Shown here: positions 9,156 to 16,999 of the stretch, one piece after another
Numbering within the stretch: the first letter of the stretch is position 1
How the letters are laid out: the number at the start of each line of letters is the position of its first letter
Source of the DNA: an uncultured Lachnospiraceae bacterium
GTDB lineage: Bacteria; Bacillota; Clostridia; Lachnospirales; Lachnospiraceae
Assembly (NCBI GenBank): GCA_947593975.1
Contig: CANQDW010000008.1
Location: forward strand, 1-42,610
DNA length: 42,610 nt
Direction of reading: 5' to 3'
Notes under the pieces: model-generated
Databases searched by the model: none
What the model was told of the DNA's origin: nothing
What the model saw: only the letters and a program-made list of their open reading frames with translations
Made by a program: the position numbers and the translations under genes

Positions 9156-10339
9156 CTTATACAGTTAAGAAGCTCCATGGCGGCGTCATCCTTTGACATA
9201 AGCGAAAGGGTCTTTTCGGAGTCTTTCGTTATGATCGTAAGCCTGTTGGTGTCGGTTCCGAAACCGGCGCCTTCTTCACGCAGGCTGTTTGCGGCAATGA
9301 TATCCGCGTTCTTTTTAAGGAGTTTTTTTCTTGAGTTTTCGATCACATTTTCGGTTTCCATTGAAAAACCGCATATGATCTGACCGTCTTTTTTAAGTTT
9401 TCCAAGTTCCGCAAGTATATCCTTTGTGCGTTCAAGTTTGATGAAATTATCGGTATCGCCGTCAGATTTTTTGATCTTTTCATCGGAAATTTCGGCAGGT
9501 CTGTAGTCCGCAACAGCCGCCGATTTGATTATTATATCGTAATCTTTGTATCTGCTCATTACTGCCTGATACATTTCCTCCGCGGTATTTACATGCACAA
9601 TATCGCAGAACATAGGCGGCTTGATAGCGACAGGTCCTGTTATGAGCGTTACATAAGCGCCTCTAAGCATTGCCATGCGCGCTATGCTGTATCCCATTTT
9701 TCCGGTCGAATGGTTTGTGATATATCTGACGGGGTCTATCGGCTCTGTCGTAGGCCCTGCGGTAACAAGTATTTTTTTGCCGCAAAGGTCTTTTGGAAGC
9801 GCAATGCTTTTTAATATATATTCGATAAGGATATCTTCGGAAGGGAGTTTTCCGGCTCCTTCGGCGCCGCATGCAAGGTGTCCGGTAGCAGGAGATATAA
9901 CCGTATACCCGTATTTTTCAAGTTTTTGTATATTATCGAATACTATTGGATTCGTAAGCATGGCGGTATTCATCGCAGGAGATACAAGGATAGGGCATTT
10001 TGCCGCAAGTACGGTTGTTGAAAGCATATCGTCGGCTATGCCGCATGCCATTTTGCCGATTATGTTTGCCGATGCGGGCGCGATCAGAAAGACGTCCGCT
10101 TTCTTTGCGAGAGAGACGTGTTCTACCTGAAATTCAAAGTTACGGTCAAATGTATCTATGATGCATTTATTGCCGGTTAATGTTTCAAATGTAATGGGAT
10201 TTATAAAATTTGCCGCGTTTTTTGTCATTAATACATGTACGCAGGCACCCATTTTTACAAGCGAGCTTGCCACGTTAGCCATTTTGTATGCGGCGATGCT
10301 TCCTGTGACCCCGAGTACGACGGTTTTTCCTGTCAGCAT
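9131..10339 (-). CDS. coaBC: Bifunctional phosphopantothenoylcysteine synthetase/decarboxylase
   Basis: This 402-residue protein joins cysteine to 4'-phosphopantothenate and then decarboxylates it to 4'-phosphopantetheine. The N-terminal FMN-dependent CoaC half shows G-V-T-G-S-I-A-A, the active His74 (E-H-V-S-L), P-A-S-A-N, P-A-M-N (Asn124) and the lid Cys157 (L-A-C-G-A-E-G). The CoaB half starts near residue 180 with V-T-A-G-P-T-x-E-P-I-D-P-V-R-Y and N-H-S-T-G-K-M-G, and later has A-D-I-I-A-A-N. I place the start at 10339: the ATG at 10351 is part of ATGGAGG, which serves as the ribosome binding site for the inner ATG. It is the last gene of the pan operon, 33 bases after panD. Confidence 0.95.
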   Translation of the reverse strand: MLTGKTVVLGVTGSIAAYKMANVASSLVKMGACVHVLMTKNAANFINPITFETLTGNKCIIDTFDRNFEFQVEHVSLAKKADVFLIAPASANIIGKMACGIADDMLSTTVLAAKCPILVSPAMNTAMLTNPIVFDNIQKLEKYGYTVISPATGHLACGAEGAGKLPSEDILIEYILKSIALPKDLCGKKILVTAGPTTEPIDPVRYITNHSTGKMGYSIARMAMLRGAYVTLITGPVAIKPPMFCDIVHVNTAEEMYQAVMSRYKDYDIIIKSAAVADYRPAEISDEKIKKSDGDTDNFIKLERTKDILAELGKLKKDGQIICGFSMETENVIENSRKKLLKKNADIIAANSLREEGAGFGTDTNRLTIITKDSEKTLSLMSKDDAAMELLNCISHMSRQPE

Positions 10340-10372
10340 ATTTACCTCCATAATAAACTGTGACGGCTTTAT

Positions 10373-10756
10373 CTATGAGATTTCACCGTGTTTTTCATAA
10401 CTTGCCTGTCTTACTATCTTATTGTTTTCATCTACGAATACGACTTTGGGGCTGTGTGTGTCAGCCTCGGAAGGATCAAGCTGGCAGTAGCTCATAATGA
10501 TTATATGGTCGCCTACCTGGACCTGTCTTGCTGCGGCTCCGTTTAAGCATATCATGCCTGAGCCCGCTTCTCCTTCGATAGTATATGTTTCAAATCTGTT
10601 CCCGTTTTCAATATCCACTACCTGGACCATTTCGTATTCGCGTATTCCTGCCGCTTCCATAAGAAGCGGGTCTACGGTTATGCTTCCGACATAATTAAGT
10701 TCAGCCTGTGTTACGACTGCGCGGTGGATCTTTCCTTTTAACATGGTAATAGTCAT
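10373..10756 (-). CDS. panD: Aspartate 1-decarboxylase
   Basis: This 127-residue pyruvoyl enzyme makes beta-alanine from aspartate for the PanC reaction. The precursor is expected to self-cleave between Gly24 and Ser25 (N-Y-V-G-S-I-T), which turns Ser25 into the pyruvoyl group. The N-terminal M-L-K-G-K-I-H-R-A and N-G-A-A-A-R motifs are standard, and the length fits the family. AAGGAGG lies seven bases before the ATG. The gene is 12 bases after panC. The cell therefore appears able to make its own beta-alanine. Confidence 0.96.
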   Translation of the reverse strand: MTITMLKGKIHRAVVTQAELNYVGSITVDPLLMEAAGIREYEMVQVVDIENGNRFETYTIEGEAGSGMICLNGAAARQVQVGDHIIIMSYCQLDPSEADTHSPKVVFVDENNKIVRQASYEKHGEIS

Positions 10757-10768
10757 AATGCAACCTCC

Positions 10769-11617
10769 TTAGCCGACGTTTGCGATAAAGTTATCTATCA
10801 GACGGGTTTTTCCGATATATACTGCGATCGCGCAGAGGATCTCGCCCTGTATGACAGACACGCTTTCCATCGTGTTCATATCAACTATTTCAACGTAGTC
10901 TATTTTTGCAAGCGGTTCGGCATTTATAATGTCCTTCATCCTGTTTATAACGACAGAGGCGTTTCTTTCTCCGTCATTTACAAGCGACTGTCCGCAGGTT
11001 ATGGCGCTGTGCAGTACGAGCGCGGCTTTTCGCTCTTCCTCATTAAGATAAGTGTTTCTTGAACTTTTGGCAAGCCCGTCTTCTTCCCTTATTATAGGAC
11101 AGCCTGTTATATTGATATCAAAGTTAAGGTCTTTTACCATACGTTTTATCACTGCAAGCTGCTGCGCGTCCTTCTGCCCGAAGTACGCATTGTCGGGCGT
11201 TGTTATATTAAAGAGCTTGCTTACGACCGTGCATACGCCCTGAAAATGAGTGGGCCTGCTTTTGCCGCAAAGCGCATCCGTAAGGCCCGTCATATTGACA
11301 TAGGTGCACGCTCCTTTAGGATACATTTCAGACACTTCGGGATGAAAGATGATGTCTGCGCCGGCGGATTCGCAGAGCGCGGAATCCTTATTTATATCCC
11401 TTGGGTAAGTTTCATAATCTTCGTTGGGGCCGAACTGGGTAGGGTTTACAAAGATGCTCACGACAACCCTGTCGTTTTCCGAAACGGCTTTTTTGATAAG
11501 GCTTAAGTGCCCTTCGTGCAGATAGCCCATTGTTGGGACGAGACCGACTTTAAGGCCGTTTCTTTTCCATTCTTTTATGATTTCTCTTATTTCTGTTACT
11601 GCAGATATGATCTTCAT
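10769..11617 (-). CDS. panC: Pantoate--beta-alanine ligase
   Basis: This 282-residue enzyme joins pantoate and beta-alanine, using ATP, to form pantothenate. The nucleotide-binding stretch P-T-M-G-Y-L-H-E-G-H (His34, His37), F-V-N-P-T-Q-F-G, F-G-Q-K-D-A-Q-Q and K-S-S-R-N are all present. I choose the ATG at 11617, because the ATG at 11632 lies in ATGGAGG, which acts as the ribosome binding site eight bases upstream. This gives a 17-base gap from panB and an N-terminus (MKIISAV) of usual family form. The same ATGGAGG arrangement occurs in front of coaBC. Confidence 0.96.
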   Translation of the reverse strand: MKIISAVTEIREIIKEWKRNGLKVGLVPTMGYLHEGHLSLIKKAVSENDRVVVSIFVNPTQFGPNEDYETYPRDINKDSALCESAGADIIFHPEVSEMYPKGACTYVNMTGLTDALCGKSRPTHFQGVCTVVSKLFNITTPDNAYFGQKDAQQLAVIKRMVKDLNFDINITGCPIIREEDGLAKSSRNTYLNEEERKAALVLHSAITCGQSLVNDGERNASVVINRMKDIINAEPLAKIDYVEIVDMNTMESVSVIQGEILCAIAVYIGKTRLIDNFIANVG

Positions 11618-11634
11618 ATTATTATCCTCCATAT

Positions 11635-12462
11635 TTAATACAGCTTTTCTATTACGTCATCATCTATTGCGTATGAATGTTCGGCGGCGGGAAAAGACAT
11701 ATCCGCTACCGAATCGATATAATCGCGGAATGCCTGTTTCATTATATCGCCTACGTTTGCAAACCGCTTTACAAACTTTGGCGTATAGTCGGAAAACATC
11801 CCGAGCATGTCCTGATACACGAGGACCTGACCGTCGCAGGCGTTTCCCGCGCCTATTCCTATAGTAGGTATGGAAAGTTTTTCTGTGATAAGTCCGGCAA
11901 GTTTTGCGGGCACACATTCAAGTACCAGGCAAAATGCGCCGGCTTCTTCTACAATAAGCGCGTCCTCAATGATTTTTTTGGCGGCTTCTTCATTTTTTCC
12001 CTGTATCTTAAAACCGCCGAATGCGTTTACCGACTGAGGGGTAAGCCCGAGATGCGCGACAACGGGTATGCCGCAGTCCGTGATAGCTTTTATCTGTGAG
12101 GATACTTCGCGTCCTCCCTCAAGTTTTACGGCGCCTGCCCTGCCTTCCTTCATAAGCCTGCCGGCGTTTACGACAGCGTCATAAACCGAAGTCTGGTAGG
12201 ACATAAACGGCATGTCTATAACAACGAGAGCATTTTTTGCGGCGCGCGAGACGGCGGCTCCGTGATGTATCATATCTTCCATTGTTACCGAAAGGGTATC
12301 TTCATAACCAAGCATTACGTTGCCGAGGGAATCGCCGACAAGGATGCTGTTTACACCGGCCTCGTCCATAAGTTTTGCCGTGGAGTAATCATAGGCTGTA
12401 AGCATTGTGAGCTTTTTTTTCGCCTGTTTTGCCTCTTTAAATGTCAGTACCGAATTTTTCAT
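11635..12462 (-). CDS. panB: 3-methyl-2-oxobutanoate hydroxymethyltransferase
   Basis: This 275-residue TIM-barrel enzyme transfers a hydroxymethyl group from 5,10-methylene-tetrahydrofolate to ketoisovalerate, giving ketopantoate. Expected Mg ligands and catalytic residues are visible: Asp44 (V-G-D-S-L-G), Asp83 (I-D-M-P-F), Glu115 (K-L-E-G-G) and Glu182 (L-E-C-V-P). The length is that of the family. Its ATG overlaps the stop of the upstream DUF2520 gene as ATGA, and AAGGAAG lies inside that gene, so the two are probably translationally coupled. Confidence 0.96.
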   Translation of the reverse strand: MKNSVLTFKEAKQAKKKLTMLTAYDYSTAKLMDEAGVNSILVGDSLGNVMLGYEDTLSVTMEDMIHHGAAVSRAAKNALVVIDMPFMSYQTSVYDAVVNAGRLMKEGRAGAVKLEGGREVSSQIKAITDCGIPVVAHLGLTPQSVNAFGGFKIQGKNEEAAKKIIEDALIVEEAGAFCLVLECVPAKLAGLITEKLSIPTIGIGAGNACDGQVLVYQDMLGMFSDYTPKFVKRFANVGDIMKQAFRDYIDSVADMSFPAAEHSYAIDDDVIEKLY

Positions 12463-13346
12463 ATATCTCTTCCTTTCATATTGCTCTGTCCGCTAAGCGC
12501 CTCTTTCATATAAGTGTAATCTGTGCCGGGATTTTTTCGCTGCGCGGTCTTGATAAGCTCAAGCGACAGGTATCTGTATATCTGTTTTATATTTCCGTCA
12601 AGTTCGTTTAAGTGGTTTATTACCGTTTTGGTATCGCAGCGGTCTATCGGGCCCGTAAGGGCTTTTATGACGCCGTTTTTTTCTATATTGCGGCAGTTCC
12701 CGATAAAAAGCGGGGACAATGCCTTATGCGCGTCGGCCTCGGAAAAACCGCATTCCGAAAGAAGCGCGCACGCTGTGTCGTAAAGGCTTATGACAAGGTT
12801 GCTTGCAAGTACGGCCGCGGCATGATAACGTACTTTGTCAGATGCTTTTATAACGGATACTTTGTTGCCGAGGCTTTCAATAATCCCTTTTATAAACGGC
12901 AGTTTTTCGCTGCTTCCTTCAATTGTAAAATAAGTGTCTTTAAGCGTCTTATAACTTTCTGTTTTGGAATGTATCGCGCATAGCGGATGGACTGAATAGC
13001 CGTATGCTCCGTGTGAGGCTATATCAGAGAAAACGTCGGAAGATACTGCGCCGCTGCAATGACATAGTATTTTGCCTGTAATATCATATACTGAGAGTAT
13101 GTTCCAGACTTCGCCTATGGTTTTGTCGGGAACGGTTAAAAATATTATATTGCATTCATTTACGAGACTTTCGGTATCGTCATATTTTTTGGTATTGGTA
13201 AATGAAGCGGCGTCTTGCGCCGAAGCCGGATCGCGGCTGTAATAACCCGACACGTTTATGCCGTTGTTACAGAAATATTTTCCGAGCGAATATCCGACGC
13301 GGCCCGCTCCGATAAATCCAATCCTTATCAGAGAGTCGTCATTCAT
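12459..13346 (-). CDS. Rossmann-fold DUF2520 oxidoreductase, candidate ketopantoate reductase
   Basis: This 295-residue protein has an N-terminal NAD(P)-binding site G-A-G-R-V-G (residues 13-18), strands resembling the 6-phosphogluconate dehydrogenase/PanE fold, a dinucleotide-domain segment I-I-F-L-T-V-P-D, and a C-terminal helical DUF2520 region beginning near residue 130 (S-V-H-P-L-C-A). It is the first gene of the pan operon and overlaps panB by four bases. No PanE-type ketopantoate reductase is seen nearby, so this protein is the natural candidate for that step. A ketopantoate reductase unlike PanE, named PanG, has been described in Francisella and proposed in other bacteria; I believe it is of this type but could not check. 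The frame is open upstream to 13868, but AAGGAAGG before 13346 fixes the start. Confidence 0.82.
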   Translation of the reverse strand: MNDDSLIRIGFIGAGRVGYSLGKYFCNNGINVSGYYSRDPASAQDAASFTNTKKYDDTESLVNECNIIFLTVPDKTIGEVWNILSVYDITGKILCHCSGAVSSDVFSDIASHGAYGYSVHPLCAIHSKTESYKTLKDTYFTIEGSSEKLPFIKGIIESLGNKVSVIKASDKVRYHAAAVLASNLVISLYDTACALLSECGFSEADAHKALSPLFIGNCRNIEKNGVIKALTGPIDRCDTKTVINHLNELDGNIKQIYRYLSLELIKTAQRKNPGTDYTYMKEALSGQSNMKGRDI

Positions 13347-13428
13347 GCAATCACCTTCCTTCTTATATCTGGAAGGCAAAATATAAATAAAAACAGGGTA
13401 CAGCTTCTTTCGAATACCATCCACGACT

Positions 13429-13457
13429 AATATAGCATTAAGTTTGAAAAGTGTAAA
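13429..13457 (-). promoter_or_regulatory. Sigma-A promoter of the pan-coaBC operon
   Basis: On the minus strand TTTACA, a 17-base spacer and TATATT lie about 80 bases before the DUF2520 start. The leader shows no riboswitch-like fold that I can recognise. Confidence 0.6.
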
Positions 13458-13469
13458 GAAAAAAATATG

Positions 13470-13498
13470 TTGACATTTTAAAATATAAAAGATACCCT
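13470..13498 (+). promoter_or_regulatory. Promoter of the metal ABC transporter operon
   Basis: A perfect TTGACA is followed by 17 bases and a weak -10 (TACCCT). The next start codon with a good GGAGG is at 13531. The pan promoter faces the other way 13 bases away. I saw no clear Zur or MntR operator. Confidence 0.45.
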
Positions 13499-13530
13499 TT
13501 AATAAAATGAAGGACGTATTGGAGGCCGTC

Positions 13531-14445
13531 ATGAAAAAAAAGCTTCTTTTAGCAGGCTTTCTGTGTATGATATTTATTTTAAGCGCCTGCGCGCATAAAA
13601 GAGAAGATACGGGAAAACCAAAAATAGTTACGACTATATTTGCGCCATATGATTTTGTAAGGGAGATAGCCGGAGATAAAGTAAGCCTTACAATGCTTCT
13701 TTCGCCCGGCGAGGAAAGCCATTCTTTCGATCCCTCGCCGCAGGATATAATAGATATATCGGAATGCGACCTTTTCATATATAACGGCGGCGAAAATGAT
13801 GAGTGGACGGATGATATACTTGATTCGATGAGCGGGGATATGCGCGTTTTGAGGATGATGGACTGCATAGATACGCTTTATAATGAAGAAGACGGCGGAC
13901 ATACGGATGAAGATCCGGAATATGACGAGCATGTATGGACATCGCCGCTCAATGCGGTAAAGATCGTATACGCCATAACGGACATGCTTGCGGAACTTGA
14001 CGCAGACAATGCCGATTTTTATTATGATAACTGCAAAAGATACGAAAAAGAGCTGAAAGCTCTGGATGATGATATAAGGGAAGTTGTAAAAGGAGCAAAA
14101 CGAGACAGGATCGTATTTGGGGACAGGTTTGCGCTGAGATATTTTACCGAAGAGTTTGGCATATCATATTATGCCGCATTTCCGGGGTGCGCCCAGGATA
14201 CGGAGATAAATCCCGCCAAGATTACAAAGATCATAGATCTTGTAAAAAAGGAGCATATACCGGTCGTGTTTAAGGCGGAGCTTAGCAGCGGCAAGATCGC
14301 AGATACGATCGGCGAAGCAGGAGGGGCTGAGGTGCGCACGTTTTATTCATGCCATAATATTTCGGCGGATGATTTTGCCAAAGGACTTGGATATACGGAT
14401 ATGATGAAGAGGAATATGGATCTGTTAAAGGAGGCACTTAACTGA
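13531..14445 (+). CDS. Zinc/manganese ABC transporter, substrate-binding lipoprotein (ZnuA/TroA family)
   Basis: This 304-residue lipoprotein has a lipobox ending at Cys20 (L-S-A-C) and the two-lobed cluster 9 fold. Likely metal ligands are His64 (E-S-H-S-F), His134 (D-E-H-V-W) and a C-terminal site around Glu250 and His275 (S-C-H-N). The usual third His is replaced in G-D-R-F (Asp198), as in one Firmicute subgroup. Only a short His/Asp/Glu loop (about 121-134) separates the first ligands, so a strong zinc-type His-rich loop is missing and zinc versus manganese is open. The start at 13531 is preferred over 13507 because GGAGG lies five bases upstream and the lipobox then falls at the normal place. 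TGATG overlap links it to the ATPase gene. Confidence 0.88.
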   Translation: MKKKLLLAGFLCMIFILSACAHKREDTGKPKIVTTIFAPYDFVREIAGDKVSLTMLLSPGEESHSFDPSPQDIIDISECDLFIYNGGENDEWTDDILDSMSGDMRVLRMMDCIDTLYNEEDGGHTDEDPEYDEHVWTSPLNAVKIVYAITDMLAELDADNADFYYDNCKRYEKELKALDDDIREVVKGAKRDRIVFGDRFALRYFTEEFGISYYAAFPGCAQDTEINPAKITKIIDLVKKEHIPVVFKAELSSGKIADTIGEAGGAEVRTFYSCHNISADDFAKGLGYTDMMKRNMDLLKEALN

Positions 14446-15161
14446 TGGCGCTTATTTCATGTGAAAATGCCGCGTTTGGATATGATGGCGAGATAGTTCT
14501 TTCAGATATTAATTTTACTCTGTGCGGCGGAGAATACATGTGTATCCTCGGCGAAAACGGCGCGGGTAAAAGTACTCTTATAAAAGGTATATTAAAACTT
14601 ATGAATCCGGTATCGGGGACTATCCGCATGGGCGATGGTTTAAAAGCGTTAGAGATAGGGTATCTCCCGCAGCAGACGGCTGTGCAGAAGAATTTTCCGG
14701 CAAGCGTATTCGAGGTAGTGCTTTCGGGAAGGATAAACAGCATGGGCATGAGGCCGTTTTACTCCGCAAAGGACAGAAAAGATGCGCATGAAAAGATCCG
14801 GCTTATGGGAATGAAAGAGTATGAGAAAAAAAGTTATCAGGAACTTTCGGGAGGACAGAAGCAGAGGGTCCTTCTGGCAAGGGCTCTGTGCGCGGCAAAA
14901 AAACTCATACTTCTTGACGAACCGGCCGCGGGTCTTGACCCCGTCGCAATGAACGATCTGTATGAGCTTATTAAAGATATTAATGATAATATGAAGATGA
15001 CGGTTATCATGGTGTCGCATGATGTGCGGGCGGCGGTAAGGTATGCAAGCCATATACTGCATCTGTCGCACAAGCAGCTGTTTTTCGGGACTGCGGATGA
15101 TTATGTAAAAAGCAGTGTCGGAAAAGAATTTTTAGAAGGTGGTACAGTCTATGATAATTGA
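14445..15161 (+). CDS. Metal ABC transporter, ATP-binding protein
   Basis: This 238-residue ATPase energises uptake through the permease encoded next. The Walker A motif G-E-N-G-A-G-K-S-T, signature L-S-G-G-Q-K-Q-R, Walker B L-I-L-L-D-E-P and switch His (M-V-S-H-D) are intact. Its start shares one base with the stop of the binding protein gene, and its end overlaps the permease gene by 11 bases. The order binding protein-ATPase-permease is usual for cluster 9 metal systems. Confidence 0.93.
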   Translation: MALISCENAAFGYDGEIVLSDINFTLCGGEYMCILGENGAGKSTLIKGILKLMNPVSGTIRMGDGLKALEIGYLPQQTAVQKNFPASVFEVVLSGRINSMGMRPFYSAKDRKDAHEKIRLMGMKEYEKKSYQELSGGQKQRVLLARALCAAKKLILLDEPAAGLDPVAMNDLYELIKDINDNMKMTVIMVSHDVRAAVRYASHILHLSHKQLFFGTADDYVKSSVGKEFLEGGTVYDN

Positions 15162-15990
15162 TACGGTTAATGCTATATTTTCATATCCGTTTATGATGCG
15201 GGCGTTTGTAGTCGGCATCCTTGTATCGCTTTGCGCTGCGCTTCTTGGTGTGAGCCTTGTAATGAAAAGGTATTCGATGATAGGCGACGGGCTGTCGCAT
15301 GTCGGGTTCGGGGCGCTGGCGGCTGCCGCGGCTCTTAACGCGGCTCCGCTTTCGGTTGCGGTGCCGGTATGTATCGTATGTGCGGTATTTTTGCTGAGGC
15401 TTAAGGACGGAAGCCTTGTTGCGGGGGATTCCGCGATAGCTATAGTGTCAAGCAGCTCGCTTGCCATAGGTATCATGATAATTTCAATGTCGTCGGGGAT
15501 GAATACGGACGTGTATAATTATATGTTTGGAAGCATATTGGCGCTTAGTTATGCCGATATGGCGCTGTGTATAGCTGTTTCCATACTGATATTGGCAGTG
15601 TATATTTTGTTTTATAACAGGATATTTTCTTTTACGTTTGACGAGGTGTTCGCAAGGGCGACCGGAACCAATACTGGAGCATACAGTATTGTTCTTGCGG
15701 TTCTTACCGCGGTTACGATAGTGATAGGAATGAGGATGATGGGCGCTCTTTTGATATCGAGCCTTGTTATATTTCCTGCGCTGACTGCAATAAAGATACG
15801 TAAGACCTATAAGAAAGTCATAGTCATATCGGCAGCGGTATCGGTTATATGTTTTGTCGCCGGGATGTTTGTATCTTTTAATGCGGAAGCTCCGGTAGGG
15901 GCAAGCATAGTTATTGTTAATCTGGCTGTATTTGCCGCCGCGTCGCTATATTCATGCGTAAGGAAGTATTTTATTCAGAAGCGCGCGTGA
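15151..15990 (+). CDS. Metal ABC transporter, permease (ZnuB/TroC family)
   Basis: This 279-residue integral membrane protein has about eight hydrophobic segments and forms the channel. Family features include the early G-V-S-L-V-M-K-R-Y-S-M-I-G-D-G-L-S-H block and the later G-M-R-M-M-G-A-L-L-I-S-S-L. The ATG at 15151 with AAGGTGG eight bases before is preferred over the GTG at 15139. The gene overlaps the ATPase gene at its front. Its last 20 bases overlap the 3' end of the spore protein gene on the opposite strand. Confidence 0.92.
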   Translation: MIIDTVNAIFSYPFMMRAFVVGILVSLCAALLGVSLVMKRYSMIGDGLSHVGFGALAAAAALNAAPLSVAVPVCIVCAVFLLRLKDGSLVAGDSAIAIVSSSSLAIGIMIISMSSGMNTDVYNYMFGSILALSYADMALCIAVSILILAVYILFYNRIFSFTFDEVFARATGTNTGAYSIVLAVLTAVTIVIGMRMMGALLISSLVIFPALTAIKIRKTYKKVIVISAAVSVICFVAGMFVSFNAEAPVGASIVIVNLAVFAAASLYSCVRKYFIQKRA

Positions 15991-16183
15991 TCTGTTTTCT
16001 CCGGCTGGACAGTATGCCTCCTATACGGCCGCTTTCTTTTGCCGAAAGGGATTTCCAGCCGCCGGAAAGTACTTTGTCGTATACGCCCAGTTCTTTGGCG
16101 ATTTCCCATTTCATTATTTCTTCAGGAGTGCTTGCGCAGGCAGGGTCGTTTTTCATCATTTCTTTTTTTAATGATTTGCTCAT
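15971..16183 (-). CDS. Alpha/beta-type small acid-soluble spore protein
   Basis: This 70-residue protein would coat and protect DNA in the dormant spore. It carries the two family blocks: M-K-W-E-I-A-K-E-L-G, whose E-I-A segment is where the germination protease cuts in relatives, and S-G-R-I-G-G near the end. The G-W-K-S-L-S-A-K-E-S-G form is that of the divergent clostridial group, not the abundant SspA/SspB type. AAGGAG lies seven bases before the ATG. This is the clearest sign that the organism forms endospores. Confidence 0.87.
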   Translation of the reverse strand: MSKSLKKEMMKNDPACASTPEEIMKWEIAKELGVYDKVLSGGWKSLSAKESGRIGGILSSRRKQITRASE

Positions 16184-16211
16184 AGATAGTCTCCTTGCAG
16201 GGTAATAATAT

Positions 16212-16241
16212 TATTATTGCCCGGATACGTGAGCGGTATGC
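16212..16241 (-). promoter_or_regulatory. Possible forespore (sigma-G type) promoter of the spore protein gene
   Basis: On the minus strand GCATA, an 18-base spacer and AATAATA resemble the sigma-G consensus (gHATR, 17-18, CATnnTA) with the first base of the -10 differing. It ends about 30 bases before the spore protein start. Support is by eye only. Confidence 0.4.
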
Positions 16242-16269
16242 AAAAGATTTGTTATTTATAAAATAAGTG

Positions 16270-16298
16270 TTGACACTGTGTCAGAATAATGCTATATT
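16270..16298 (+). promoter_or_regulatory. Sigma-A promoter of the tetR-CMD/cupin operon
   Basis: TTGACA, 17 bases and TATATT form a near-consensus promoter. The -35 hexamer lies inside the first of two TGACA...TGTCA palindromes, so repressor binding would block it directly. Confidence 0.75.
16271..16283 (+). promoter_or_regulatory. TetR operator copy 1
   Basis: TGACACTGTGTCA is a perfect 6+1+6 palindrome that covers the -35 box. It matches copy 2, centred 36 bp downstream. Confidence 0.7.
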
Positions 16299-16306
16299 AA
16301 CTATAT

Positions 16307-16319
16307 TGACATGGTGTCA
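16307..16319 (+). promoter_or_regulatory. TetR operator copy 2
   Basis: TGACATGGTGTCA repeats copy 1 with two changed bases and keeps TGACA/TGTCA arms. It lies just past the expected transcription start. Two sites 36 bp apart centre to centre suggest two dimers on one promoter. Confidence 0.65.
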
Positions 16320-16358
16320 GCATATAATAATGTATCGGAAAAACAGGGAGGATAAGAT

Positions 16359-16979
16359 ATGCCAAAGGGATCGCCGGAACTGACAAATGCAAGAAAGGAA
16401 GAGATCGTACGCGCCTGTGAGGAACTTTATAAGACAAAAAGTTTCAAGGAGATCACATTGAAAGACATCGCAAACGCAACCAGCTTTACCAGAACTTCGA
16501 TCTACAATTACTTTCAGACAAAAGAAGAGATTTTTCTGGCTCTGCTTAAGCGGGAATATGAGATGTGGATCGATGATCTTGATCGGATGACGGAGGAAAA
16601 TGAAACGCTTACCAAGGATGAATTTGCCGATAAGTTAGCGCATTCTTTGGAGAAACGCGCCCAGCTTTTAAAGATAATGTCGATGAACCATTATGATTTG
16701 GAAAGCAGCAGCCGGTTAGAACAGCTTACGGAGTTTAAGACAGCTTACGGAGGTTCGCTGCGCGCGGTCATGCGCTGTTTGGAACAGTATTTTCCGGAGA
16801 TGCCGATTACTGATAAACAGCACTTTTTGTACACCTTTTTCCCGTTCATGTTCGGGATTTACCCGTATACCGTGGTCAATGAGAAACAGCGGACGGCAAT
16901 GGAGAAGGCGGGCGTAAACTATGTATTTATGACAATATATGAGATCACGTTCAGCTGCGTAAGAAAACTGCTGGATTAA
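16359..16979 (+). CDS. TetR-family transcriptional regulator
   Basis: This 206-residue regulator has an N-terminal helix-turn-helix at about residues 10-60 with the family signature F-K-E-I-T-L-K-D-I-A and T-S-I-Y-N-Y-F-Q-T-K-E-E-I. The C-terminal all-helical part would sense a small molecule that I cannot identify. GGGAGG lies seven bases before the ATG. It probably represses itself and the downstream CMD-cupin gene through the two palindromes at 16271 and 16307. This pair of genes uses fewer ATA and more ATC/CTG codons than its neighbours, which hints at separate ancestry. Confidence 0.9.
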   Translation: MPKGSPELTNARKEEIVRACEELYKTKSFKEITLKDIANATSFTRTSIYNYFQTKEEIFLALLKREYEMWIDDLDRMTEENETLTKDEFADKLAHSLEKRAQLLKIMSMNHYDLESSSRLEQLTEFKTAYGGSLRAVMRCLEQYFPEMPITDKQHFLYTFFPFMFGIYPYTVVNEKQRTAMEKAGVNYVFMTIYEITFSCVRKLLD

Positions 16980-16999
16980 ATAAAAGGAGGAAAAGCAAA

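Noticed and set aside
13347-13868. N-terminal extension of the DUF2520 frame by 174 residues
   Set aside because: The frame stays open, but the extra part is low complexity and overlaps the two divergent promoters and the start of the metal-binding lipoprotein gene. AAGGAAGG before 13346 gives a normal start.
16201-16220. AT palindrome before the spore protein gene as a terminator or operator
   Set aside because: It is pure A/T, with too weak a stem and no T tract; it is better explained as part of the promoter region.
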